Source: Desulfomicrobium sp. UBA5193
GTDB taxonomy: Bacteria; Desulfobacterota; Desulfovibrionia; Desulfovibrionales; Desulfomicrobiaceae
Reading direction: 5' to 3'
Assembly (NCBI GenBank): GCA_002412965.1
Contig: DHWB01000013.1
Coordinates: forward strand, 1 to 64,000
DNA: 64,000 nt
The position numbers and the translations under genes were made by a program. The notes beneath the pieces were generated by a model. That model had not been told where the DNA came from, searched no databases, and saw only the letters and a program-made list of their open reading frames with translations. Below are positions 46,666-55,638 of the stretch, in pieces; position 1 is the stretch's first letter; every line of letters begins with the position of its first letter.

Positions 46666-47586
46666 ATGCATTCATGCTCCATCATCATCCCGACCCTCAA
46701 TACAGGGCACTTGCTCGCCCCTCTTGTCTTCAGTCTGCGACAACAGAGTGTGCCTCCCGGCGAGATCATCGTCATCGACTCCTCGTCCACCGACAATACC
46801 CCCGCCGAGGCGATCCGTCTCGGATGCACACTGCTGACCATACCCAAATCCGAATTCAATCATGGCGGAACACGCAATCAGGCCGCACGCCAAGCCAAAG
46901 GTGACGTTCTGGTATTTATGACCCAGGATGCGCTCCCCGTATCCACCAGATTTCTTGAAGAACTTGTTAAACCAATCGACCAGGGCGTAGCTTCTGCTAC
47001 TTACGCACGGCAAGTTCCATATGATTCGGCCAGACCGACCGAAGCCTTCGCGCGCACCTTCAATTACCCTCCCATAAGTGTCGTCCGTACCAAAGACACC
47101 ATCGCTTCCCTCGGGATTCGCGCCTATTTTTTTTCAAATGTCGCTTCGGCGATCCGTAAAGACGTGTTCATGGCGCATGGCATGTTCCCAGACGATGTCA
47201 TCATGAACGAGGACATGCTCTTTTGCGCGAAATTGATTGAAAATGGCCATTCCGTCATGTACGCTGCCAAAGCAATGGTATTTCATTCACACAACTACAG
47301 CGCGGTTCAAACATTCCAGCGCTATTTCGACATCGGGGTCTTTTATGCGCAGAACATGAAGGAAAAAGGAAAGATGAATATCAAGTCCGCAGGAACAAGC
47401 TACACGAAGAGACTGCTGACTTATCTCTTCCGTGAAAAAAAAATTTCCGATATCCCTTTTTTCATAACGGAAACATGCGCAAAATTTCTCGGTTTTTATT
47501 CGGGGAGGCTGGAGGCACGTATTCCAGTATTATTGAAGAGAAAAATGAGCCTTCACAAAGGCTACTGGCGAAATTCGAATTGCTGA
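46666..47586 (+). CDS. Glycosyltransferase family 2 (rhamnosyltransferase-like)
   Basis: 306 aa. SIIIPTLNTGHLLAPLV, VIDSSSTDNTPAEA (donor Asp), FNHGGTRNQAARQA (a signature of rhamnosyl- and related transferases), FMTQDALPVS (metal site) and MNEDMLFCAKLIE. Located just before the WbaP-type gene. Rhamnose as the donor is inferred only from the FNHGGTRN motif. Confidence 0.88.
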   Translation: MHSCSIIIPTLNTGHLLAPLVFSLRQQSVPPGEIIVIDSSSTDNTPAEAIRLGCTLLTIPKSEFNHGGTRNQAARQAKGDVLVFMTQDALPVSTRFLEELVKPIDQGVASATYARQVPYDSARPTEAFARTFNYPPISVVRTKDTIASLGIRAYFFSNVASAIRKDVFMAHGMFPDDVIMNEDMLFCAKLIENGHSVMYAAKAMVFHSHNYSAVQTFQRYFDIGVFYAQNMKEKGKMNIKSAGTSYTKRLLTYLFREKKISDIPFFITETCAKFLGFYSGRLEARIPVLLKRKMSLHKGYWRNSNC

Positions 47587-47593
47587 GAACAAA

Positions 47594-49006
47594 ATGACAC
47601 GTTTCTTGAAATTCAAAAATGGAGAACTCATGACTCCACTCATGGTATTCTCCGATACGCTTGCACTGGGGCTGTGCTCCGGCATCGCCGTCTGGATTCG
47701 CTACATATACGAAGGCAAGTTCCATCCGATCATGTATGCCAAGCTCTTTCCAGCTTTGGCCATTTTTTACATCCTTTTCAGTTTGCGACAACTCTACCCG
47801 GGAATCCTCCTGAGCCCCCCGGATGAACTCAAACGCATTTCACAGTCGATAGCGCTGGGCTTTCTGACCCTGGCCGTGATCGTCTTCCTCTCCAAACAAG
47901 CGAACTCCTATTCCCGCGGCATTTTTGTCATGGCCCTCGCCATGTCCTTGATCGCAGTGCCCATTTTCCGGGCTGTCTTCCGTCATTTCGGATGCAGAAT
48001 CGGCATATGGGGAAGACAGACCATCATCTTCGGAGCCGGACAGACTGGCAAAATCGTGGCCAAAACACTTCTCAAAAAACCGAGTCTTGGCCTCAAACCC
48101 ATCGCATTCCTCGATGATGACCCGCATAAGCTCGGCACATCGCTTCAGGGCATCCCCATTGTCGCCCCACTGGCCGGGGCAACGGAACTGGCCGCCCTCA
48201 ACCCCGGGTCTATAGCCGTACTCGCCCTGCCGAGCATCGACCGGTCGCGCCTGAGGACCATCATCGACAGCCACACGGAGCGGTTTCGAAACGTCATCCT
48301 CATCCCGGACCTTTTCGGGGTCACCAGCCTGTGGGTCTCGGCTGCGGACCTCGACGGCATCCTCGGGCTGGACATCCGCCACAAGCTTCTCGATCCCCGC
48401 AGACAGCTGACCAAACGCGCGTTGGAATTGCTCTTCATCATCGCGAGCCTGCCCTTGAGCCTGCCACTCATGGGCCTGATCGCCCTGGCGGTGAAGTTCG
48501 ACAGCCCCGGGCCGATTTTCTTCAAGCACTGCCGCATCGGCCTTGGTGGGGAAGACATCACCATCTGGAAATTCAGAACCATGATCCAAGACGCCGAAGA
48601 ACGCCTGCAGGAGTGCCTCAAGGATCCTTTCCTCCTGGCGCAATGGATGGAGCAGCACAAACTCCCCGATGACCCGCGGATCACCCGGTTGGGACGCTTT
48701 TTGCGCGCCACGAGCCTGGACGAACTGCCACAGCTCTTCAATGTCGTTCGGGGGGAACTCAGTCTGGTGGGCCCGAGGCCCATTGTCTGGGCCGAGGCGG
48801 AAAGATACAGGGAAGGTTTCGAACTCTACAAGAAGGTCAGGCCGGGACTGACCGGCTTGTGGCAGGTCTCGGGGCGCAGCACCACGAGCTACAGGTACCG
48901 GGTCAACCTCGATACATATTATGTTCGGAATTGGTCGGTGTGGATGGACATTTATATATTGGCAAAAACGCCATTAGCTGTACTGAGCCGCAAAGGCGCA
49001 TTTTAA
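47594..49006 (+). CDS. Undecaprenyl-phosphate sugar phosphotransferase (WbaP/WcaJ type)
   Basis: 470 aa polyprenyl-phosphate hexose-1-phosphate transferase. Four or five N-terminal helices (to about residue 130), a CoA-binding-like middle domain (IIFGAGQTGKIVAKTL), and the catalytic C-terminal domain: KRALELLFIIASLPLSLPL, WKFRTMIQDAEERL, LRATSLDELPQLFNVVRGE, SLVGPRPI and VRPGLTGLWQVSGRS. It puts the first sugar phosphate on undecaprenyl phosphate and so starts repeat-unit synthesis. Galactose or glucose is the usual substrate. Last gene of the plus-strand cluster. Confidence 0.95.
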   Translation: MTRFLKFKNGELMTPLMVFSDTLALGLCSGIAVWIRYIYEGKFHPIMYAKLFPALAIFYILFSLRQLYPGILLSPPDELKRISQSIALGFLTLAVIVFLSKQANSYSRGIFVMALAMSLIAVPIFRAVFRHFGCRIGIWGRQTIIFGAGQTGKIVAKTLLKKPSLGLKPIAFLDDDPHKLGTSLQGIPIVAPLAGATELAALNPGSIAVLALPSIDRSRLRTIIDSHTERFRNVILIPDLFGVTSLWVSAADLDGILGLDIRHKLLDPRRQLTKRALELLFIIASLPLSLPLMGLIALAVKFDSPGPIFFKHCRIGLGGEDITIWKFRTMIQDAEERLQECLKDPFLLAQWMEQHKLPDDPRITRLGRFLRATSLDELPQLFNVVRGELSLVGPRPIVWAEAERYREGFELYKKVRPGLTGLWQVSGRSTTSYRYRVNLDTYYVRNWSVWMDIYILAKTPLAVLSRKGAF

Positions 49007-49020
49007 AGAAAAAAAACAGA

Positions 49021-49935
49021 TTAAATAGAGATTATGAAGCCCACATTACGAATAAAATCTTGTTTCCAAAATCCATATTTGCATATCGTTTGAAGTCTTT
49101 GAGCATAACACTTTGTTTGAATAGTCGCGTACTTTTCTGCCAAATGAAGCTCATCTGTCATGTCACAACGTCCGGAAAATCTATCGCAAAACAACTGCGC
49201 CTGATGTTGAGCCGCACGCAATGAACGCTGCTGATCTGTCTTCTTGAATCTCTTCATTGCACCATACAAATCGCTGCGCACCGCACCCAACTCATTCCCC
49301 TGATGCTGCCGGTAACGCACTAGGGGACGTGACACATAGCCAATCCTTCCGAAAGCCGCAGCCACAATGGCCAACCACCAGTCATGCATGATCGCACCCT
49401 CTGGCACGGGGAAGGCTAGATCCTTGAGGGGTTTGTTAATGAGCACCGTACACCCCGTGACATTGTTCTGCACGAGAAGACGGGCAAAGCTACGAACCCT
49501 TGGATCGAGTCGCTGGAACCTCCAGAGAGAAGAGTCTATAACGCATCGATGTTCATCACACACAGCCAGGTCGCTGTGAACAAGCAGAGGCATGTCAGCC
49601 CCGAATTTCCTCTCCATTTGCCGCATGAGTTCCATCTGCACGGCAAGCTTGTCCGGCTCCCATATGTCGTCCTGATCGGCAAAGGCCAGGTAATCCGTAT
49701 TGGCTACATTGGCGAGGATATTAAAATTTTCAACTATTCCAACATTGCCCAAATGATCGTTCACGAGGGTCAACTGGTCTGCACGGGGCAAAAGCAAATC
49801 GACTGTGGTGTCATCAGATCCATCATCACGAACAAAAATTTCAGGACGAAGCGTTTGAGAGAAAACTGAATCGAGGAAACTTTTCAAGAAGAAAGAACCA
49901 TTATAAGTCGCCAAAAGTAATGCTGTTTGAGACAT
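49021..49935 (-). CDS. Glycosyltransferase family 2 (rhamnosyltransferase-like)
   Basis: 304 aa. LLLATYNGSFFLKSFLDSV, VRDDGSDDTTVDLL (donor Asp), FADQDDIWEPDKL (metal site and the DIWxP motif of bacterial rhamnosyl-type transferases) and MHDWWLAIVAAAFG. No good ribosome binding site precedes the ATG. A 199-bp block (49443-49641) is identical to part of the truncated relative at 50524-51165. Convergent with the WbaP-type gene with only 14 bases between stops and no terminator. Confidence 0.9.
   Translation of the reverse strand: MSQTALLLATYNGSFFLKSFLDSVFSQTLRPEIFVRDDGSDDTTVDLLLPRADQLTLVNDHLGNVGIVENFNILANVANTDYLAFADQDDIWEPDKLAVQMELMRQMERKFGADMPLLVHSDLAVCDEHRCVIDSSLWRFQRLDPRVRSFARLLVQNNVTGCTVLINKPLKDLAFPVPEGAIMHDWWLAIVAAAFGRIGYVSRPLVRYRQHQGNELGAVRSDLYGAMKRFKKTDQQRSLRAAQHQAQLFCDRFSGRCDMTDELHLAEKYATIQTKCYAQRLQTICKYGFWKQDFIRNVGFIISI
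49443..49641 (-). repeat. 199-bp exact duplicate, copy 1
   Basis: Inside the intact GT2 gene. By direct reading it matches 50655-50853 base for base in the same orientation, while sequence on both sides differs between the copies. It codes for the segment from about VQMELMRQMERKFGAD to NNVTGCTV in both genes. Confidence 0.9.
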
Positions 49936-50523
49936 AAAATTAAAACCCAGTCGTAGTTTAAAAGTTTAATGGCTTTTTCTATGCATTTTAATGGCTTTCA
50001 GACAACCCAATGGGGACCGCGGACTCAATTCAAGGATTCGGACTCCAGGAATTCCACAGTAAAAATCAAAGAAACCTTCTTGATCAAGAAATCGAACATG
50101 TAAACGCCAGAAAGCGTTCCTGCTCAGCAAAAAGTTGAAAAGCAACTATCACGCCAAGACGATCCCACGGATAGCATCTCCCAACAACATGATTATATTA
50201 GAAAAAAAACATCAAACGAACAGCCGAGAAAAAAAATTTCGACTGAATCCGTCGCATATACCGCAACTGGGATATATGACAAGTCAGATCGGAGAGGATT
50301 GGAGCGCTCTTGAGGATCGTCTTTTGAGGAAGATATTTCAAGGTCTCGCGACAAATAATCCGGATCAGCAAAAACAAGCATGAATTTTATGCCGGAATAG
50401 TCTCGTCCGATTCGGGAAAAATGAAAATTTCAGGCTTCGAAAACACATCAAGAAGCTGCAGATCTTTGAACATAAAGTAAACACCGCACCAGCCAGTGGT
50501 GCATGCGCAGGACGTTGCGCGCC
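49936..50523 (-). pseudogene. Intergenic stretch with decayed coding remnants between two GT2 genes
   Basis: No intact gene is visible. Minus-strand reading gives several coding-like stretches broken by stops and frame changes. One frame has MFKDLQLLDVFSKPEIFIFP ending in TAA; the same frame continues RETLKYLPQKTILKSAPILS to LMFFF. A further frame (50145 down to 49966) reads WRLHVRFLDQEGFFDFYCGI and so on. The pieces look like the remains of one or more sugar-transferase or neighbouring genes. I cannot assign the family. A small plus-strand frame here shows no coding character. Confidence 0.4.
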
Positions 50524-51165
50524 CTAGCGGCAAGGGAAATGGACAAAGTGGCCTTCTCTTGGCCGCGCCTGCGCAGACGATTCAAGCGAGTTTTTAGGCC
50601 ATGTTGAAGGCGATTTACATCCAGCCCTTTGCCGGTAGAGGGTATTGGTTATGCGCACCGTACACCCCGTGACATTGTTCTGCACGAGAAGACGGGCAAA
50701 GCTACGAACCCTTGGATCGAGTCGCTGGAACCTCCAGAGAGAAGAGTCTATAACGCATCGATGTTCATCACACACAGCCAGGTCGCTGTGAACAAGCAGA
50801 GGCATGTCAGCCCCGAATTTCCTCTCCATTTGCCGCATGAGTTCCATCTGCACAGCAAGCTTGTCAGCCTCCCAGATGTCATCCTGATCTGCAAAAACCA
50901 AGTAAGGTGCGTCGGTTGCTTTGGCGAGAATGTTGAAATTTTCTACTATCCCTACATTTCCCAAACGATCATTCAAAAGGACTAACTGGTCTGCACGAGA
51001 GGCGAGAATTTGAGGTGTATTATCGCTTGAACCATCATCTTGGGCAATAACTGTCGGAGAAAGTGTTTGTAGCGATACTGAATCAATAAAATCATTTAAA
51101 AAAAAAGAGCCATCGCAACATGCTAAAATAACAGCAACTTTACACACGACTAGACTGCTCGCCAT
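50524..51165 (-). pseudogene. Truncated glycosyltransferase family 2
   Basis: 213 codons. Residues up to about 168 align with the intact GT2 next door: ILACCDGSFFLNDFIDSV, AQDDGSSDNTPQIL, VFADQDDIWEADKL. The N-terminal part is only moderately similar, then about 66 residues are identical at DNA level. After NNVTGCTV the frame runs into unrelated text (LYRQRAGCKSPSTWPKNSLE) and stops, so the C-terminal third is missing. Another frame in that tail (LQHGLKTRLNRLRRRGQEKA) reads more like protein but is not recognised. Its ATG lies 16 bases inside the end of the GT4 gene. Probably non-functional. Confidence 0.75.
50655..50853 (-). repeat. 199-bp exact duplicate, copy 2
   Basis: Identical to 49443-49641 in the same direction, 1212 bases away. 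The left end coincides with the point where the truncated gene loses similarity to its relative. The right end passes into moderately similar but diverged sequence. Confidence 0.9.
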
Positions 51166-52493
51166 GCGGAAAACAACTCGTCTACATACTCCTCCGTAGA
51201 TTTGGGTATGCGCGCTTGGGCACTAAGCCGTCTCAGCAGGTTTTTTTCATGTATAAGTCGAAAAAGCTGCCGAGCAAGATCTGAAGAATCACCTGAATCA
51301 AACAGAAGACCGTTCACATTATCTTCAACTACCGCAGCCAATCCCGGAAGGTTAGACGCAACAACCGGGCAACGTGCGGCCTGTGCGGAATAAACCACCA
51401 GAGGTGTGTTCTCATGCCATATAGAGGGAACAACCAAGACATCAATCTCTTGCATTATTTGCCCAATTTCATTGTTTGGAAAGGTTCCGCAAAACTCAAT
51501 AAACTGATGAGAATCAGCAAGCAATTTCAGTTTGCCCACATAATCTGGAAAGTCTTCTAATCTCCCGTATATTTTCAGTGTCGCACTACCGAGATCAAGT
51601 TTCGTAACTGCATCTATGAGAACATGACAGCCTTTATGTGACCCAAGTGTTCCTATAAAACCTATTTGTAGAGGAATTTTGGGGTCTAGACGCTGATTGA
51701 TTCCATCAAACTCAATCGATTCAATTCCAAAGGCGGCCTCGGTAATCAATTCAGGCTTAACTCCATGGCGAACAAAAACCTGCCTAATGAACCCATTTGG
51801 GGCGATGAGACCATTTAATTTATTCAGTCGCGAAACATTTACAGACAACCGGTTTGCAAGAGCCACGACTTCCAATTGTTTTGGATAGACTGGCAAAAAG
51901 CCCTTGTTGGTGAATCTAACCAGCAGATCCGCCCAAGCAACGGGAAGCAATTCCGCCACTTTTCTGACTATCCCCTTTTGTGTATCTTGAGCCAAGTGCT
52001 TCAGACAGTTTCCTGATTGAGCGCTTGGACCTGCACACAGACCACCATCACTCAGTAAAAGCTGACTTAAGGGACAGATAGACCAAAAATCTGTGAGCGT
52101 CATGAAACGTGCAATACCAGCAAGTTCGGCACGCTCAATCAACCCTGTACCCAATCGGTCCAGGTGAAAAAAATGTACTAAATCCGGGCGAAACGTCTTT
52201 AAGATGCGCTCAAAATAGTTGGCCCCAAGTTGATTGTCATAGCCAATCTCGATCAAGGTCTCTTGCCCACCCATTGGGGTATAGGCATGCTGAAAGCGAT
52301 AAACGTGAATCCCTTCATAGTCATATTCATCAAATCGCCCGTCATCTGGCAAATCCACACCGCCTGGATATCCTGTCAAGACATGCACCACATGCCCACG
52401 CTTTAGTAATTCGCGTGCAACAGCGCGAGTCAACACCTCCGTACCGGCCGAAAAATGCGGGAAGAATTGATGAGTGGTAAGCAGAATTTTCAT
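51150..52493 (-). CDS. Glycosyltransferase, GT4 family
   Basis: 447 aa, longer than usual because of an insert of about 80 residues. N-terminus KILLTTHQFFPHFSAGTEVL; the insert includes FMTLTDFWSICPLSQLLL and a Cys-rich CAGPSAQSGNCLKH. C-terminal GT-B domain: GFIGTLGSHKGCHVLIDAV and VPSIWHENTPLVVYSAQAARC (E-x7-E type). The insert with DFWSICP is seen in group 1 transferases of rhamnan/spore-coat-like loci. Donor unknown. Upstream gene on the same strand is an epimerase, 18 bases away. Confidence 0.9.
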   Translation of the reverse strand: MKILLTTHQFFPHFSAGTEVLTRAVARELLKRGHVVHVLTGYPGGVDLPDDGRFDEYDYEGIHVYRFQHAYTPMGGQETLIEIGYDNQLGANYFERILKTFRPDLVHFFHLDRLGTGLIERAELAGIARFMTLTDFWSICPLSQLLLSDGGLCAGPSAQSGNCLKHLAQDTQKGIVRKVAELLPVAWADLLVRFTNKGFLPVYPKQLEVVALANRLSVNVSRLNKLNGLIAPNGFIRQVFVRHGVKPELITEAAFGIESIEFDGINQRLDPKIPLQIGFIGTLGSHKGCHVLIDAVTKLDLGSATLKIYGRLEDFPDYVGKLKLLADSHQFIEFCGTFPNNEIGQIMQEIDVLVVPSIWHENTPLVVYSAQAARCPVVASNLPGLAAVVEDNVNGLLFDSGDSSDLARQLFRLIHEKNLLRRLSAQARIPKSTEEYVDELFSAWRAV

Positions 52494-52511
52494 GCCAGCT
52501 TAAGCCTCTAA

Positions 52512-53453
52512 TCAACAGGCCAAGCTTGCCAATTCACGCTTCATCCACTGCGCTGTAAGGGAAATACCTTCGGGCATAGGGATCAAAGGAGTCCAATTCA
52601 ATTCACTTTTCGCCAAATCATTGCAAAGCACACTGACTGGAACATCAAAAGGTCGCCCCGGAAGATAGCGACGCGCTATTGGTTCTTCCAGTACTGTTTC
52701 AAGCATGCCTATCAATGCATTTAATGTAGTTCCAGCGCCAGAACTTACATTAAACAAACGATGCGCTCCAGAGTATTGTAGCGCCTGCGAAAATGCCTTT
52801 GCAACATCACTCACATGGATATAGTCTCGAGTTATACTACCGTCACCCCATATCTCAATTGGTACGCCCTTGAGTGCATGACTCAGAAAAACACCAACTG
52901 CACCTTGCGCTGTTTCAACACGCTGGCGCTCGCCATATGGGTTACTAACACGTAGCGTGATAGCCTTGATGCCATACAAGCGCTCATACATCTGCAAGTA
53001 TTTCTCAATTGCAAGCTTGGTTATTCCGTACGATACTATAGGATTTGTAGGGTGTTTTTCATCGATTGGCAAATATATTGGGCTTCCGTAGACTGTCCCG
53101 CCGGAGGAAATGAAAATTATTTTAGGAACTTTATGTACTACCATTGCGTTAAGCATGTGAAGAGACGCAACAACATTGCTTTGAACGTCATATATCGGAT
53201 CATCGTTAGAATTTTTCGGCAATGTAGTTGACACTAAATGCACAACAGCGTCAACGCCTTGTATTGCAGAGATCACATCATGAGTGCTCGATAGGTCACC
53301 CGCTATCCATTCAACCGATTCACCGTCTCGAAATTTTCGGTAGGGCTGAACCCGTGGCCGTTCGAAAATTCGGAGCACATGGCCTTCGTTCAATAAACGA
53401 TCAGCAATCGCTGAGCCGATAAAACCACCGCCGCCAAATATGGTGATATTCAT
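52512..53453 (-). CDS. NAD-dependent epimerase/dehydratase (extended SDR)
   Basis: 313 aa nucleotide-sugar enzyme. NAD-binding TIFGGGGFIGSAIAD (residues 4-18), catalytic Ser region FISSGGTVYGSP and the YxxxK pair in VSYGITKLAIEKYL. It resembles UDP-glucose/galactose 4-epimerases, but the exact activity cannot be fixed. Lies between gmd/fcl and a GT4 and probably supplies one more sugar nucleotide for the same polymer. Confidence 0.88.
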   Translation of the reverse strand: MNITIFGGGGFIGSAIADRLLNEGHVLRIFERPRVQPYRKFRDGESVEWIAGDLSSTHDVISAIQGVDAVVHLVSTTLPKNSNDDPIYDVQSNVVASLHMLNAMVVHKVPKIIFISSGGTVYGSPIYLPIDEKHPTNPIVSYGITKLAIEKYLQMYERLYGIKAITLRVSNPYGERQRVETAQGAVGVFLSHALKGVPIEIWGDGSITRDYIHVSDVAKAFSQALQYSGAHRLFNVSSGAGTTLNALIGMLETVLEEPIARRYLPGRPFDVPVSVLCNDLAKSELNWTPLIPMPEGISLTAQWMKRELASLAC

Positions 53454-53486
53454 CGAAAGTCCCCCATAACATCAGATTGTTTACGT

Positions 53487-54461
53487 TCACTGCCTAAATC
53501 GATCTTGGTTGGCCAAAAACCAAGCATACGTATCGCGCAGCCCATCTTCCAAACCTATTCGTGCTTGCCAGCCCAATGTCTTCAAACGGTTTATATCCAG
53601 CAACTTGCGCGGAGTGCCATCAGGCTTACTGGAATCAAAAGCCAGCTTGCCCTTAAACCCGGTTACCCTGGCCACGGTTTCGGCCAACTCGCGGATGGAA
53701 CAGTCCACCCCGGTACCCACGTTGATATGGGAAAGCATAGGTTCTGTGTTGGATTGGTAGGTTTTTTTGTCAAGCTCCATGACATGAACGCAGGCCGCAG
53801 CCATGTCGTCCACATGCAAAAATTCCCGCATGGGTGCGCCCGATCCCCATACCGTGACTTCTTCGGCCTCGGTTTGCACGGCCTCGTGGAACCTGCGTAG
53901 CAGGGCCGGGATTACATGGGAGTTCTCAGGATGGAAGTTGTCGTTGGGGCCGTACAGGTTGGTGGGCATCACAGACCGATAGTTCCGACTGTATTGCCGG
54001 TTATAGCTTTCACACAGCTTGATTCCGGCAATCTTGGCCACGGCATACGGCTCGTTGGTGGGTTCCAACACCCCGGTCAACAGCTCAGATTCCTTTATGG
54101 GCTGCCCGGCCATCTTTGGATAGATGCAGCTTGATCCAAGAAAGAGCAGATCCTGCACGCCGCCCTTATGCGCAGCATGAACGATATTGCACTCCATCAT
54201 CAAATTCATATAAATAAATTCTGCCGGACAGGTATTGTTCGCATGGATGCCACCGACCTTGGCCGCAGCCAAATATACGGAACCGATGTCGTGCTTTGCG
54301 AAAAAGTCCTCTACTTCCTGTTGGCGCGTGAGATCAACTTCAGCATGACTGACCGTGACAATATTCTCGTACCCGAGATGCCGCAGTCGACGCACAATGG
54401 CGGAGCCAACCATTCCGCGATGCCCGGCTACAAAAACAGTTTTGGATGTATTACGTCCCAT
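53487..54461 (-). CDS. fcl: GDP-L-fucose synthase
   Basis: 324 aa from the ATG at 54461, with GGAG about nine bases upstream and 16 bases after the gmd stop; two in-frame ATGs further upstream overlap gmd. NADP-binding FVAGHRGMVGSAIVRRL, the GSSCIYP and EPYAVAKIAGIKLCE segments (Tyr/Lys pair), and MPTNLYGPNDNFHPENSHVI. It epimerises and reduces GDP-4-keto-6-deoxymannose to GDP-L-fucose. Works in sequence with gmd next to it. Confidence 0.96.
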   Translation of the reverse strand: MGRNTSKTVFVAGHRGMVGSAIVRRLRHLGYENIVTVSHAEVDLTRQQEVEDFFAKHDIGSVYLAAAKVGGIHANNTCPAEFIYMNLMMECNIVHAAHKGGVQDLLFLGSSCIYPKMAGQPIKESELLTGVLEPTNEPYAVAKIAGIKLCESYNRQYSRNYRSVMPTNLYGPNDNFHPENSHVIPALLRRFHEAVQTEAEEVTVWGSGAPMREFLHVDDMAAACVHVMELDKKTYQSNTEPMLSHINVGTGVDCSIRELAETVARVTGFKGKLAFDSSKPDGTPRKLLDINRLKTLGWQARIGLEDGLRDTYAWFLANQDRFRQ

Positions 54462-54477
54462 TTCGACCACTCCACCT

Positions 54478-55593
54478 TTATTCATGCCCGAAACAAATCT
54501 CGTACCCATGCCTTTTCATCAACGCATGCCGTTTGGCTTCGTTCAAGTCATGGGCAACCATCTCGGCGCACATCTCCTGAATCGAAATCTCCGGCACCCA
54601 ACCCAATTTTTCTTTAGCCTTGGAAGGATCACCCAAAAGCGTCTCGACTTCGGCGGGCCGGTAGTAACGAGGATCAACCGCGATAATGACATCCCCAAGT
54701 TTCAAAGCAGGCGTATCATTTCCTTCAATTTTTTCCACAATGCCTATTTCGTTTATGCCTTTACCCTCAAACCGTAATGTAACACCTAATTCCAAGGCAC
54801 TCCTCACGATGAATTCACGGACCGAATATTGCGTTCCGGTGGCAATGACGAAGTCTTCTGGTTTATCTTGCTGCAACATCATCCATTGCATGCGCACATA
54901 ATCCTTGGCATGTCCCCAGTCCCGCAAAGAATTTATGTTACCCATGTACAAACATTTCGCCAAGCCTTGAGCAATATACGCAAGGCCGCGAGTGATCTTA
55001 CGAGTTACAAAGGTTTCCCCGCGTCTGGGAGATTCGTGATTGAAAAGAATACCGTTGCATGCATACATTCCATAAGCTTCGCGGTAATTGACCGTGATCC
55101 AGTAGGCATACAGTTTTGCACAAGCATAAGGGCTTCTGGGATAAAAGGGGGTGGTTTCCTTTTGCGGTGTTTCCTGAACCATACCAAACAATTCGGACGT
55201 AGACGCCTGATAGAATCGGGTTTTATCTTGCAAGCCAAGAAATCGAATCGCATCCAGTAGGCGCAAGGTTCCCATCCCGACAACGTCAGCCGTATATTCG
55301 GGAGATTCAAAACTAACAGCCACATGGGACTGCGCCCCGAGATTATATATCTCATCCGGTTGAATTTCCTGGATGATCCTGGTCAGATTGGAAGAATCAG
55401 TTAGATCTCCGTAGTGAAGAAAAAAATGAGGATCTGCATCATGAGGATCCTGATAGATGTGATCGATACGGGAAGTGTTGAAGGATGAAGCCCGACGTTT
55501 GATGCCATGAACTTCATAGCCTTTCTCAAGCAGGAATTCTGCGAGATAGGATCCGTCTTGACCAGTGATGCCAGTTACAAGAGCTTTTTTCAT
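54478..55593 (-). CDS. gmd: GDP-mannose 4,6-dehydratase
   Basis: 371 aa, typical length. KALVTGITGQDGSYLAEFLL (NADP site), RRASSFNTSRIDHIY, STSELFG, and the catalytic YxxxK in YPRSPYACAKLYAYW. It makes GDP-4-keto-6-deoxy-D-mannose from GDP-mannose for fcl. No mannose-1-phosphate guanylyltransferase is in the window, so GDP-mannose must come from elsewhere. Confidence 0.97.
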   Translation of the reverse strand: MKKALVTGITGQDGSYLAEFLLEKGYEVHGIKRRASSFNTSRIDHIYQDPHDADPHFFLHYGDLTDSSNLTRIIQEIQPDEIYNLGAQSHVAVSFESPEYTADVVGMGTLRLLDAIRFLGLQDKTRFYQASTSELFGMVQETPQKETTPFYPRSPYACAKLYAYWITVNYREAYGMYACNGILFNHESPRRGETFVTRKITRGLAYIAQGLAKCLYMGNINSLRDWGHAKDYVRMQWMMLQQDKPEDFVIATGTQYSVREFIVRSALELGVTLRFEGKGINEIGIVEKIEGNDTPALKLGDVIIAVDPRYYRPAEVETLLGDPSKAKEKLGWVPEISIQEMCAEMVAHDLNEAKRHALMKRHGYEICFGHE

Positions 55594-55638
55594 AAAAACC
55601 TTTCTAAAGTATTAAATTTGCAAATCCATTAAAGATCA

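Noticed and set aside
50135..50383. 82-codon plus-strand frame between the GT2 genes
   Set aside because: No ribosome binding site, Lys/Asn-rich chance text; the minus strand reads better as decayed coding sequence.
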